NCBI GenBank assembly: GCA_029550925.1
Contig: JAKPGL010000030.1
Location: 27,399 to 91,398 of the forward strand
DNA from: Planctomycetota bacterium
Lineage (GTDB): Bacteria > Planctomycetota > Planctomycetia > Pirellulales > Thermoguttaceae
Direction: 5' to 3'
Length of the DNA: 64,000 nt
In this document: one piece after another, positions 56,801-64,000 of the stretch
Layout of the letters: each line of letters starts with the position of its first letter
Position numbering within the stretch: the stretch's first letter is position 1
Notes under the pieces: model-generated
What the model saw: the letters and a program-made list of their open reading frames with translations, nothing else
Databases searched by the model: none
What the model was told of the DNA's origin: nothing
Position numbers and translations under genes: made by a program

Positions 56801-57899
56801 GGAAAAAGCTCAATCGGGCCAGGACTTCGCCGTTAGCGCCTGCCCAGAGGATGCCTGTGCCAGGCTGGGGGGCGTCTATCTGAAACGTCCATTGGTACAT
56901 GCCGGCCGGCGTGATCGGGGCCATCGTCTGCACATCGCCGCTGCGGGCCTGGGCCGACCACTGCACCCCGCCGTCTTCCATCGCCCCGAAGCGGGCCTTC
57001 TCTTGCGGGCCGGTTTGCCAGGCCAATCGGGGTAGGTCGATCGGGATGCTTAGAGAGGAAAGCGGGGACCGATCGAGCGGCCAATGGTCTTGCGGCGGCC
57101 CATCAGCCACCCGAAACAGGGCAATCCCTCGCACCAAGGCCCGACCGTCCAGATACACTTCCTGCGGCGGGTCGGTAAATGGCAGGCTCACCAACGCCGC
57201 GTCGCCCCGGGCCAGGGTCAATCGGCCTTCATGCCAGTAGAGGGCGATGGTCCCCACACCGGTTCGGCGGTATCGGCCTTGATCGGTCGCCCACAGTTCG
57301 AGCGATTCGGGCCGGGGTTGATTCCCAGTTCGCCGGCTCGTAAAGGCCGCCCAAGTCTGATGAAAATCTGGATAATATCGAAAACTGACGCCATCCCGAC
57401 CAGCCCACACATGGATCTGAATTGAAACGTTCTCTCTTTCCACCAAGCCCAGCCGAAGAGCTGTGCCCGGCTGCCAGGTAGGCTGCAACCGCCACAGGCC
57501 CACCAGTCGGCAGGAGCGTTCTTCCTGCCAACGGGCCTGTTCGATGCGGGCCTCCTGACCGGTTACAGGGGCAAGGAGGGCCAGCAGGTCTTTTTCCTCG
57601 GGCCACGGCTGGTGGAGATAAAAATCGTCGAAGCAAACTTGGGCAAACGAAGGCGGCGGAGCTTCACCATCCGTTTTCAGAGGGCCGGAGCCTGATGGAT
57701 CGAACTTCTCGGCCGTCGTCGGGACGTTCTTCGAGGCGTTGGCCGGGTCGGCTGCTGTCGGCGCTGCTGGGCTTGCCGACCATACCAGTCCCCCGATCAT
57801 CGCCCAGAATCCCCAACGCCCCAACCAACCCCGGCGCCTTTTGGCCGGGCTTTCCGTTTCGGCGACATAAGGGGACTGCATATTCAGAAGGAAACTCAT
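53877..57899 (-). CDS. Very large exported protein with C-terminal PQQ-like beta-propeller
   Basis: 1340 aa; FDLAGGRLVWRHWRH, LAALERSSGRLLWSTSGDDYIA, ALDAETGRVLWRHDTPG propeller blades. Confidence 0.75.
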   Translation of the reverse strand: MSFLLNMQSPYVAETESPAKRRRGWLGRWGFWAMIGGLVWSASPAAPTAADPANASKNVPTTAEKFDPSGSGPLKTDGEAPPPSFAQVCFDDFYLHQPWPEEKDLLALLAPVTGQEARIEQARWQEERSCRLVGLWRLQPTWQPGTALRLGLVERENVSIQIHVWAGRDGVSFRYYPDFHQTWAAFTSRRTGNQPRPESLELWATDQGRYRRTGVGTIALYWHEGRLTLARGDAALVSLPFTDPPQEVYLDGRALVRGIALFRVADGPPQDHWPLDRSPLSSLSIPIDLPRLAWQTGPQEKARFGAMEDGGVQWSAQARSGDVQTMAPITPAGMYQWTFQIDAPQPGTGILWAGANGEVLARLSFFRDRATGRTTFALVPGWHREIDRQYEPRRPTPWIEGARWFRLVHGAGVVKLFTSPDGRLWSQTEPEEVRIGQPITQIGLFCWDGQQERSVRLRNLSVQRLDLLESLVPAELRQKTAEVAQNIDPNSPDHVFKASNPEEWEKRLSACRPPDVPLEQWRRAWTVYTLTVGPIPGWGPQMLYQLAREVVDQVGQVEEGLRFLEQLAVFFPAASDWAAAEQLAACYDRLARRAEDLQIASIYPLLRRRVILTSFWPQRDWPPVLERLVWYELVRALSEDRLTDAAGLCQQMRFRARPESLFRREPPWNRQTEHLIRMAEEMAARRRLPVAPDRPPVQQIDYRPALLEQWGREAYNVKTEWEAALANEQLREACLVLQGVSRAALEGLLPDSEDPQLLLSLGAAAAQAMDQMPLLRRQMEEEFGPRGMLRFQQAVQAGDGDAVEMITIQFAGTKAALQARRWLGDRALAAGRFAEAAGHYRHALQQADPQEKGQLQARLELSLALEGKTLPDSPVQPLVLDVGQPGQPNAPPKPVENFSQLVEDLVRVRSALHPLVSPADHPQCPPPPPSQNEPLAVRQVLVAEGGSKKPDFVSAGELDWAGRETSALLADPFLIITSRCEHLAFDLAGGRLVWRHWRHLPSAARPWPLLAVPPVLAKDMVLLRRAIDGVHELAALERSSGRLLWSTSGDDYIASDALWADQAVWVFTVRAIEGQKNILSLLRLDPAAGRIQRRFPLLEFRSYSEPTVWCQAAVQDDRIVATAAGVVFCCDLAGRLAWARRQTWVPPPGRGMYEARLWLVQKPSPPIIQNRWVYATQPGVWSVECIDLGTGRRRWRTSLSELVGLVGLQRGKLIVLTIEGLAALDAETGRVLWRHDTPGRQEAVLCGPPGGLLYAKVKPPADPNREQPKILLVWVDSDRGLPLGEYLVQTPAEPKPLVGPLVSDGQRLWLLWGKADDSATRTVLEVLLRPEPPGKEGKNP

Positions 57900-57934
57900 C
57901 GGTCGAACAGCTCTAGCAAGTCTCGGGCAGCGGA

Positions 57935-58882
57935 TCAGGAGGCCTTTTCCGGGACGGCCTTGGCATAGACCGCCTTGAGGTAATCACGGGCTTTGGCCAG
58001 GGCTTGGCTCATCGAGTCGGGTTCCGGCTCTCCGTGCATGAACGGATTCACATACCACGGATAGCCTATCTTCGCCAAGGCGGCCATCCAGGGAGTAAAA
58101 TCGGTGGGGCCAATGCCGGGCAATTGTTGCACTCCTGAGGCGTGTTGCCAGGCGTAGAAAAACAGCAGTTGCTTTCCGGCGGCCAGAATCGCCTCTTCGA
58201 CCTTTTCGCCCCGAGCCTGCACATGGTAGGGCGCCAGGGCAATGCCGATCCGCCCGTGCCGATTCAATTCCACAAACGCCTTGATCGAGTCGATCGAGTC
58301 CAACAGGGCATGGCCGTGGTTTTCGATGGCGATGTAGGAGTTATATTTTTCGGCCAAGTCGGCTTCTGGCTGGAGGGATTCTAGGAAGGCTTTCATGCGG
58401 CTGGTAAGTTCCTGGGGCTGACAGGGGGCGGTGCTACCGCGCACGGCCACGCCGCCGCCCGCTTTGCCTAACAGCTCGGCGTATGTTCGGTATCCGCCCG
58501 CATAGACCGAGAAACTATAGAGTTTCAGCCGATGTTTGGCCAGTAGTTCTTGCAAGCCGCCCGGCCCGAGCCGTTTTTGTACGTCGTCCAGATGGGGACA
58601 GCCGGCATGTGCGGACCAAATGTCAATCGCTTCAAATCCCAACCCAGCAATCCGCTCGCAGGCCTTTTCAATCGGCAGGCTCATAAAGTGGATCGACGAA
58701 GTGGACAGCTTCATGGGCCAGCGGCCAGCAGATTCCTGGGCGGCTGTAACCCTCTGGGCGGCGGCCTGAGAAACGCCGAAGACCGTTTTTGTCCCGGCCA
58801 GGACAGTTAGTCCGGCCGAGGCGGCCCCGGCCAAAAACCGCCGCCGAGTTACTGGGGACCCCAAAGGCTTTCGAAGATTCAT
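57935..58882 (-). CDS. Sugar phosphate isomerase/epimerase (AP-endonuclease 2-like TIM barrel), Tat signal
   Basis: TRRRFLAGAASAGLTVLAG; GFEAIDIWSAHAGCPHLDDV; YIAIENHGHALLDSIDSIKAFVEL. Confidence 0.8.
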   Translation of the reverse strand: MNLRKPLGSPVTRRRFLAGAASAGLTVLAGTKTVFGVSQAAAQRVTAAQESAGRWPMKLSTSSIHFMSLPIEKACERIAGLGFEAIDIWSAHAGCPHLDDVQKRLGPGGLQELLAKHRLKLYSFSVYAGGYRTYAELLGKAGGGVAVRGSTAPCQPQELTSRMKAFLESLQPEADLAEKYNSYIAIENHGHALLDSIDSIKAFVELNRHGRIGIALAPYHVQARGEKVEEAILAAGKQLLFFYAWQHASGVQQLPGIGPTDFTPWMAALAKIGYPWYVNPFMHGEPEPDSMSQALAKARDYLKAVYAKAVPEKAS

Positions 58883-58992
58883 CCGACAAAACTCCTGGCA
58901 AAAAGGTTTTTCCGAGGAGATAGCCGTTTCGCTTCAGTTTGGACTACTCGGCAGGCCAAGTCAAGGTATAACATTTGATTAAACGATACGGA

Positions 58993-59303
58993 TGGCGTAA
59001 CGCCGTCTGTTAGCCGACAATGTAACGCCGACTGTCAAGTCGGCAATTACTCAGCCTGGACAGGCTAAGTTACGTAACGCCGGCTGTTTAGCCGGCGCGT
59101 TACTCAGGCTGGACAGCCTAAGTTACGTAATGTCGGCTGTTAGCCGACAATGTAACGCCGACTGTCAAGTCGGCAATTACTCAGCCTAGACAGGCTAAGT
59201 TACGTAACGCCGACTGTTTAGCCGGCGCGTTACTCAGGCTGGACAGCCTAAGCTACGTAATGTCGGCTGTTAGCCGGCGATAAACCAGCCGGGACAGACT
59301 GGG
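58993..59303. repeat. Hairpin-rich repeat array, cluster 1
   Basis: Two consecutive 130-bp higher-order units (59021-59150, 59151-59280) made of gccgact-gtca-agtcggc, agcctggacaggct, gccggct-gttt-agccggc and gtcggct-gtt-agccgac hairpins. Confidence 0.9.
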
Positions 59304-60482
59304 TTAGAGGCGCGTGGGTTGTTGTTGCGTCAGGCAGTGGAGGGTACCCAGTCCAAGGACAAGATCCACAGCGTGAATGCCGACGACGGGCCGATCCGGG
59401 AACAGCTCGGCCAGGATGCCCAGGGCGAGCCGATCGGCCGGGTCGTTGAAGGTGGGGACCAGCACGGCGGCATTGGCGATGTAGAAGTTGGCGTAGCTGG
59501 CCGGCAGGCGTTCGTTGCGGAAATAGAGCGGCTGGGGCATGGGCAGACGCACCACGTCGAGTTTGGCGCCGTCGGCAAGTCGGGCGTCTTGAAGCCGCTC
59601 GGCGTTCTCGGCCAAAGGACGATAGTTTTCATCGGCCGGATCGTCGCATTGGACTAGGACGACCGTCGTAGGATTGACAAATCGGCACAGGTCATCGACA
59701 TGGCCATGGGTATCGTCGCCGGCAATGCCTCGGCCAAGCCAGATGACATGCTCTGCGCCGAGCCAATCTCGCACGGCCTGCTCAACGCCTTGCCGATCCA
59801 GGCCGGGATTTCGGACCTGCACTTTTTGATCCAGGTAGCACTCTTCGGTGGTAATGAGGGTGCCTTGGCCGTTGGCGTCGATACCGCCGCCTTCCAGGAC
59901 AAAGGGGCGATCGCCGACCCTGGCCTCAAAAAGGGGCAGACCCAGAGTTTTAGCGGCCCAGACCGGCACCTGCCGATCCAGCCGCCAATTCGGATACTTT
60001 GCCCAGCCGTTGAAATGAAACTGCACGATGGCCAAATCGGCCTGGATTGTTCCCCGCTCCTCCGACGAAGGTGTTCCCAAGCGGCTTTTGTCAGCAGGGG
60101 CATGGCGGGCACGCTGCGGGGCGACCGGGCGGGCTGGACCAACGGGTTGGCCGGGCAGACGGCGAACGAAGATCGGCCCCGCATCCCGTAGCCAAGACCT
60201 GTTGGTCTTTTTGCGGAAGAATTCCACCTGGTCGAGATCAGCACGGGCGGCTGAAAGTATCCGCCGGGCACGCATTTCGACCTCCGCAGAGCCGACCAAA
60301 ATCCGCACCTTTTCGCCCGGCGCGATTTTTCGCACAATCTCGCCGTAAACCCATTCGACCACACGGAGTTTTCCGGGCCAGTCGGTCGGTTCCTGCGGCC
60401 AGGCGATCCAGGTGGCCTCGTGCGGCTGCCATTCGGCGGGCATGGTAAAGCCCAGGTGGGCGGGGGGCACAGTCGGTTTCAT
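59304..60482 (-). CDS. aguA: Agmatine deiminase
   Basis: MPAEWQPHEATWIAWPQEPTDWPGKL; NRSWLRDAGPIFVRR; FVLEGGGIDANGQGTLITTEECYL; GHVDDLCRFV; LGTLHCLTQQQP. Confidence 0.95.
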   Translation of the reverse strand: MKPTVPPAHLGFTMPAEWQPHEATWIAWPQEPTDWPGKLRVVEWVYGEIVRKIAPGEKVRILVGSAEVEMRARRILSAARADLDQVEFFRKKTNRSWLRDAGPIFVRRLPGQPVGPARPVAPQRARHAPADKSRLGTPSSEERGTIQADLAIVQFHFNGWAKYPNWRLDRQVPVWAAKTLGLPLFEARVGDRPFVLEGGGIDANGQGTLITTEECYLDQKVQVRNPGLDRQGVEQAVRDWLGAEHVIWLGRGIAGDDTHGHVDDLCRFVNPTTVVLVQCDDPADENYRPLAENAERLQDARLADGAKLDVVRLPMPQPLYFRNERLPASYANFYIANAAVLVPTFNDPADRLALGILAELFPDRPVVGIHAVDLVLGLGTLHCLTQQQPTRL

Positions 60483-60750
60483 GGCGTCTTTTTTTCTCAA
60501 CCCAGACGGAAAATCTTATCAGCCCTTGATTGAATCAAAAGCACCGGGGTTCGGGAAGGAGGAGCGGAACGCTGCCAGGGCCAAATTGCCCCCTGGTCTC
60601 TTGGCCAAAACCCCCTTGTCTTAGGGAGATTTTTTCTTTACGATTCTTTCATCGAGCGGGGCTAGGGACTACGCTAGTGAGGACGTGGTTGCCGCGGGCA
60701 TGTGCGGTGAATCGAACGTTAGGGGCTTGCCCAGGCTGGCGTGTTTTACC

Positions 60751-60860
60751 GTATGGACAGCCGGCGTTACGTAGCTTAGGCTGTCCAGCCTGAGCAATCG
60801 CCCTCTAACAGAGGACGTTACATCGCCGACTTGACAGTCGGCGTTACGAAAGGCGGCGTT
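60751..60860. repeat. Hairpin-rich repeat array, cluster 2
   Basis: gttacgtagcttaggctgtccagcctgagcaatcgccctctaacagaggacgttacatcgccgacttgacagtcggcgttac, closely matching part of cluster 3. Confidence 0.85.
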
Positions 60861-60886
60861 ATCGGTGGTACAGGAGCCGAGGATTT

Positions 60887-62314
60887 ATGGAGTTTTTTGG
60901 GCAGGAAGATACCGGCGGGAGAGCTCGTCGGGAGAAATTTTGGGCGGCGGTCAGTTCTCTGGTCGCCGCAGTTTTTTTGACTGCCGTCAAGTTGGGGGTC
61001 GGCCTGTGGACCAATAGTTTGGGGATATTATCCGAGGCGGCCCATTCGGCGTTGGACCTGATGGCGGCGGCGATGACGGTTTGGGCGGTACAGATTGCCG
61101 GCCAACCCGCCGACAGTCGGCACACCTACGGCCACCAGAAGGTAGAAAACCTTTCGGCGCTATTCCAGACGGTTTTGCTTTTGGCCACATGCGGGTGGAT
61201 TGTCTATGAAGCGGTTCATCGGCTTGCGGCGGCGGAATCGCCGGAGGTGAAGGCCAACGTGTGGGCGTTTGGGGTGGTGCTCATGTCGATCGGGGTGGAT
61301 TGGTCTCGAAGTCGGGTTTTAGCGCGGACGGCTCGGAAACATCACAGTCAGGCCTTGGAGGCCGACGCTTTGCATTTTACCACCGACATTTTTTCTTCGT
61401 TGGTGGTGCTCTTGGGGCTGGTGGGGGTGGTTGTAGCAGACCGGGGCGGGCCGGCTTGGTTAGTCAAGGCGGACGCCACGGCTGCTTTGGCGGTGGCGGT
61501 GTTGGTGATAGGGTTGAGCATGCATCTGGCCAAAAAGGCCATTGATGAACTTTTAGACGCCATTCCTGTCGGGTTACAGGCCCAGGTACGAGAAGCCCTC
61601 CTGCAATCGCCCGGCGTGGTGGAAGTGGATCAGGTCCGATTGCGACGGAGCGGGGCGAAAATCTTTGCCGATCTGACGATCCGGATTCAGCACACCGCCA
61701 CCTTAGAACAAGCGCACCATCTGGCCCATCAGGCCGAGGAGGCTGTCCGAAGTCTGTTGCCGGGCGCCGATGTCGTCGTCCATGTGGAACCGATTCCAGG
61801 CAGTGCGGGCGACCTGGTGGGGACCGTTCGTGCGGCGGCCGACCGACATGGCTTGGCCGCCCATGCCATTCGGCTAGTAGAACAACAGGGTCAGCAGACG
61901 TTGGAACTCCATCTGGAAGTGCCGCCGGAACTGAGTCTGGAACAAGCCCATGAGCAAGCTACCGCCTGCGAAAATGAGCTCCATCAGACCCTGCCCGCAG
62001 TAGCAAGGATTGTTTCGCATCTGGAGCCTTCCAGCGGCGGCCATCCGACCCAAGCCCTGCCTCCACAGGCCGAAGAGACCGAACTGCTCCGAATGGTCCA
62101 CCAAGTTGTGGAAACGTACGCCCCCCAGGCCCATGGACACGATCTGCAAGTGCTCCGCTCGGCGGAGGGAATTTCCGTTTCGTTTCATTGCACGTTGCCC
62201 GGTCAGACCGGCATCCGGGAGGCCCACGATCTGGCCGAGATGTTGGAAAAACATCTCCGAAGCCTCCTGCCCGGCTTAGGGCGGGTGGTGATTCATGTGG
62301 AGCCGGAAACCTGA
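60887..62314 (+). CDS. Cation diffusion facilitator (CDF) transporter with three C-terminal dimerization-like domains
   Basis: AHSALDLMAAAMT and HFTTDIFSSLVVLLG (HxxxD in TM2 and TM5); HTYGHQKVENLSAL; three ...VHVEP/SHLEP/IHVEP cytosolic repeats. Confidence 0.93.
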   Translation: MEFFGQEDTGGRARREKFWAAVSSLVAAVFLTAVKLGVGLWTNSLGILSEAAHSALDLMAAAMTVWAVQIAGQPADSRHTYGHQKVENLSALFQTVLLLATCGWIVYEAVHRLAAAESPEVKANVWAFGVVLMSIGVDWSRSRVLARTARKHHSQALEADALHFTTDIFSSLVVLLGLVGVVVADRGGPAWLVKADATAALAVAVLVIGLSMHLAKKAIDELLDAIPVGLQAQVREALLQSPGVVEVDQVRLRRSGAKIFADLTIRIQHTATLEQAHHLAHQAEEAVRSLLPGADVVVHVEPIPGSAGDLVGTVRAAADRHGLAAHAIRLVEQQGQQTLELHLEVPPELSLEQAHEQATACENELHQTLPAVARIVSHLEPSSGGHPTQALPPQAEETELLRMVHQVVETYAPQAHGHDLQVLRSAEGISVSFHCTLPGQTGIREAHDLAEMLEKHLRSLLPGLGRVVIHVEPET

Positions 62315-62449
62315 GGGGAGACCAGTCCGCAGGTTGTTCCGGGCCACAGGGCCGCCTCTCCCCGGGTTGTTTGCCCGATGATACCCGCCCCCTAACGAGG
62401 GCGGTTTCTCAAAACCGTACCAAAAAGAACTACCCCAGGAGAAATCCCT

Positions 62450-62785
62450 ATGGAACACGTGATTCTTGGGTTTTCCGATTGCAATCGGCGCAGCCCCTTT
62501 CCGGGGGTTACCATGCATACGTTTGAGGGGCAACACATGACCCTTTCGGTCGTAGATATGCAGCCGGGGGCGGTCATCCCCCAGCATCAGCATCCGCACG
62601 AACAGATCGGCTATATGGTCCAAGGCGGCGGGGTGTTTCGCATTGGTGCGGAGACCTACCAGGTCCAGGCAGGCCAAATGTGGCGGATCCCTGGCAATAT
62701 GCCGCACGAGGTAACTGCCGGCCCAGAAGGCCTGCGGGCCATCGACGTCTTCTACCCGGTCCGGGAAGACATGCGCCCAGCGTAA
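62450..62785 (+). CDS. Cupin domain protein
   Basis: MTLSVVDMQPGAVIPQHQHPHEQIGYMVQGGGVFRIGAETYQVQAGQMWRIPGNMPHEV. Confidence 0.92.
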   Translation: MEHVILGFSDCNRRSPFPGVTMHTFEGQHMTLSVVDMQPGAVIPQHQHPHEQIGYMVQGGGVFRIGAETYQVQAGQMWRIPGNMPHEVTAGPEGLRAIDVFYPVREDMRPA

Positions 62786-63120
62786 CTTAGCCTGTCCAGG
62801 CTGAGTAACTTAGCCTGTCCAGGCTGAGTAGCTTGGCCTGTCTAGGCTGAGTAACTTAGCCTGTCTAGGCTGAGTAGCTTGGCCTGTCTAGGCTGAGTAA
62901 CTTAGCCTGTCTAGGCTGAGTAACTTAGCCTGTCCAGGCTGAGCAACGCGCCGGCTAACAGCCGGCGGTACGAGCTGTCCAGGCTGAGCAATCGCCCTCT
63001 AACAGAGGGCGCTACATCGCCGACTTGACAGTCGGCGTTACGTAGCTTGGCCTGTCTAGGCTGAGTAGCTTAGCCTGTCTAGGCTGAGCAACGCGCCGGC
63101 TAACAGCCGGCGGTACGTAG
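62782..63120. repeat. Hairpin-rich repeat array, cluster 3, including seven tandem 23-bp units
   Basis: GTAACTTAGCCTGTCCAGGCTGA and close variants x7 at 62782-62942, then gccggctaacagccggc, cgccctctaacagagggcg and gccgacttgacagtcggc hairpins. Confidence 0.95.
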
Positions 63121-63231
63121 CCTCTGCAAGACTGCTTTATCTGCCCTGTCCGAGGGTTCACACCCCCACTAAAGTATTTGCCCATGCCCTCCCCAAGGCC
63201 ATCTCCGTCTTTGTTTTTTTCTGCCAATTCT

Positions 63232-63260
63232 TTGACATTTTTCTTTGTCCTGATTACCAT
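63232..63260 (+). promoter_or_regulatory. Candidate sigma70-type promoter upstream of the LamG gene
   Basis: TTGACA, 17-nt spacer, TACCAT. Confidence 0.3.
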
Positions 63261-63493
63261 AAAAGCTGTTGACCAAGGGGGTTGGTATGGTCGGGGGCCC
63301 GCCTAGGATACAAAACCTGCCTTTCCCCCCCACATGCCAAACTCTGCGGGGAATCCTTTTGGCAAAGATAGCTTTCGGTTTATGGTCTCTATGGTTATCT
63401 CTTTTCGGGAAAGGGATTACCATGTTTCGGACCTTTATGCGACCAATCCGTTCTGGGGAATCTGTGGGGAACTGTTTCGGGAAAGGGTTTGCC

Positions 63494-64000
63494 ATGAGAA
63501 ACTATGTTCACGCTATGGTTGGGGTGGTCATGACGGCTGCGGTGCTACTGCTTGGGCCGGTAGCCCAGGCCGCTATGGTGGCCTACTGGAAATTCGACGG
63601 CGACTATCTGGATTCCAGCGGCAATGGCTATGATGGAACGCCGTACAATGGGCCCGGTTTTGCGACCGGGGTATCCGGCCAGGCCCTGCAACTTTCTTCC
63701 GGTTCCAGCCAGTATGTCTCCACGGGAACGGCCCTACAATTGGGCCTAACGGGCAACACGTTTACCGCGGTTGCCTGGGTCCGGCCCAACACCACTAGCG
63801 GCGACCGAACCATTTTCGGAACCGATACTACCGGCAATAACCAAGGCTTGCATCTAATCATTCGGAACGACCGGGCGCATTTCGGCTTCTATGGCAACGA
63901 CACTGGCGGGAATCGGACGATTCCAACCAACCAATGGACCCACCTAGTCTGGCAGTTTGACAATGGCCAGCAGCGGATCATTGTGGACGGCCGGCTGGAC
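63494..64000 (+). CDS. LamG/concanavalin-like domain exported protein, truncated by the window edge
   Basis: MRNYVHAMVGVVMTAAVLLLGPVAQAAMVAYWKFDGDYLDSSGNGYDGTPYNGP...FTAVAWVRPNTTSGDRTIFG...WTHLVWQFDNGQQRIIVDGRLD. In-frame upstream ATG at 63422. Confidence 0.85.
   Translation, partial: MRNYVHAMVGVVMTAAVLLLGPVAQAAMVAYWKFDGDYLDSSGNGYDGTPYNGPGFATGVSGQALQLSSGSSQYVSTGTALQLGLTGNTFTAVAWVRPNTTSGDRTIFGTDTTGNNQGLHLIIRNDRAHFGFYGNDTGGNRTIPTNQWTHLVWQFDNGQQRIIVDGRLD

Noticed and set aside
62782-62942. Possible CRISPR array
   Set aside because: The 23-bp units are directly contiguous with no spacers, are palindromic, and no cas genes are nearby.

Overview
GC-rich, densely coded bacterial chromosome segment. 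The gene content suggests a planctomycete (inferred from DUF1559 prepilin-like proteins, several Tat-exported Gfo/Idh/MocA oxidoreductases, a DUF1080 protein, and planctomycete-style FAD and PQQ-propeller proteins). Main loci: a UvrD-type helicase open at the left edge; a 20-kb stretch with five Gfo/Idh/MocA paralogs and many short inverted-repeat elements; a DUF1559/lipoprotein block; rsfS and argS; a complete HdrCBA + MvhDGA heterodisulfide-reductase/[NiFe]-hydrogenase cluster; an ABC-2 exporter; two agmatine-deiminase-family genes; a CDF metal transporter; and the start of a LamG protein at the right edge. The most notable observations are: (1) a MITE-like family with GTAACATTTTAGCCGAATGCA ends, two copies flanked by perfect 8-bp target duplications, which fits IS66-type mobilisation; (2) repeat sequence of the same kind lying in frame inside the helicase gene; (3) a HicA-family toxin pseudogene next to one MITE, not in the supplied ORF list because of an internal TAA; (4) three intergenic arrays (59.0, 60.8 and 62.8-63.1 kb) of short hairpins whose stems change in a compensatory way; (5) the Hdr/Mvh electron-bifurcation cluster. 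I could not run any database search. Family names come from motif recognition, and start codons are best guesses.
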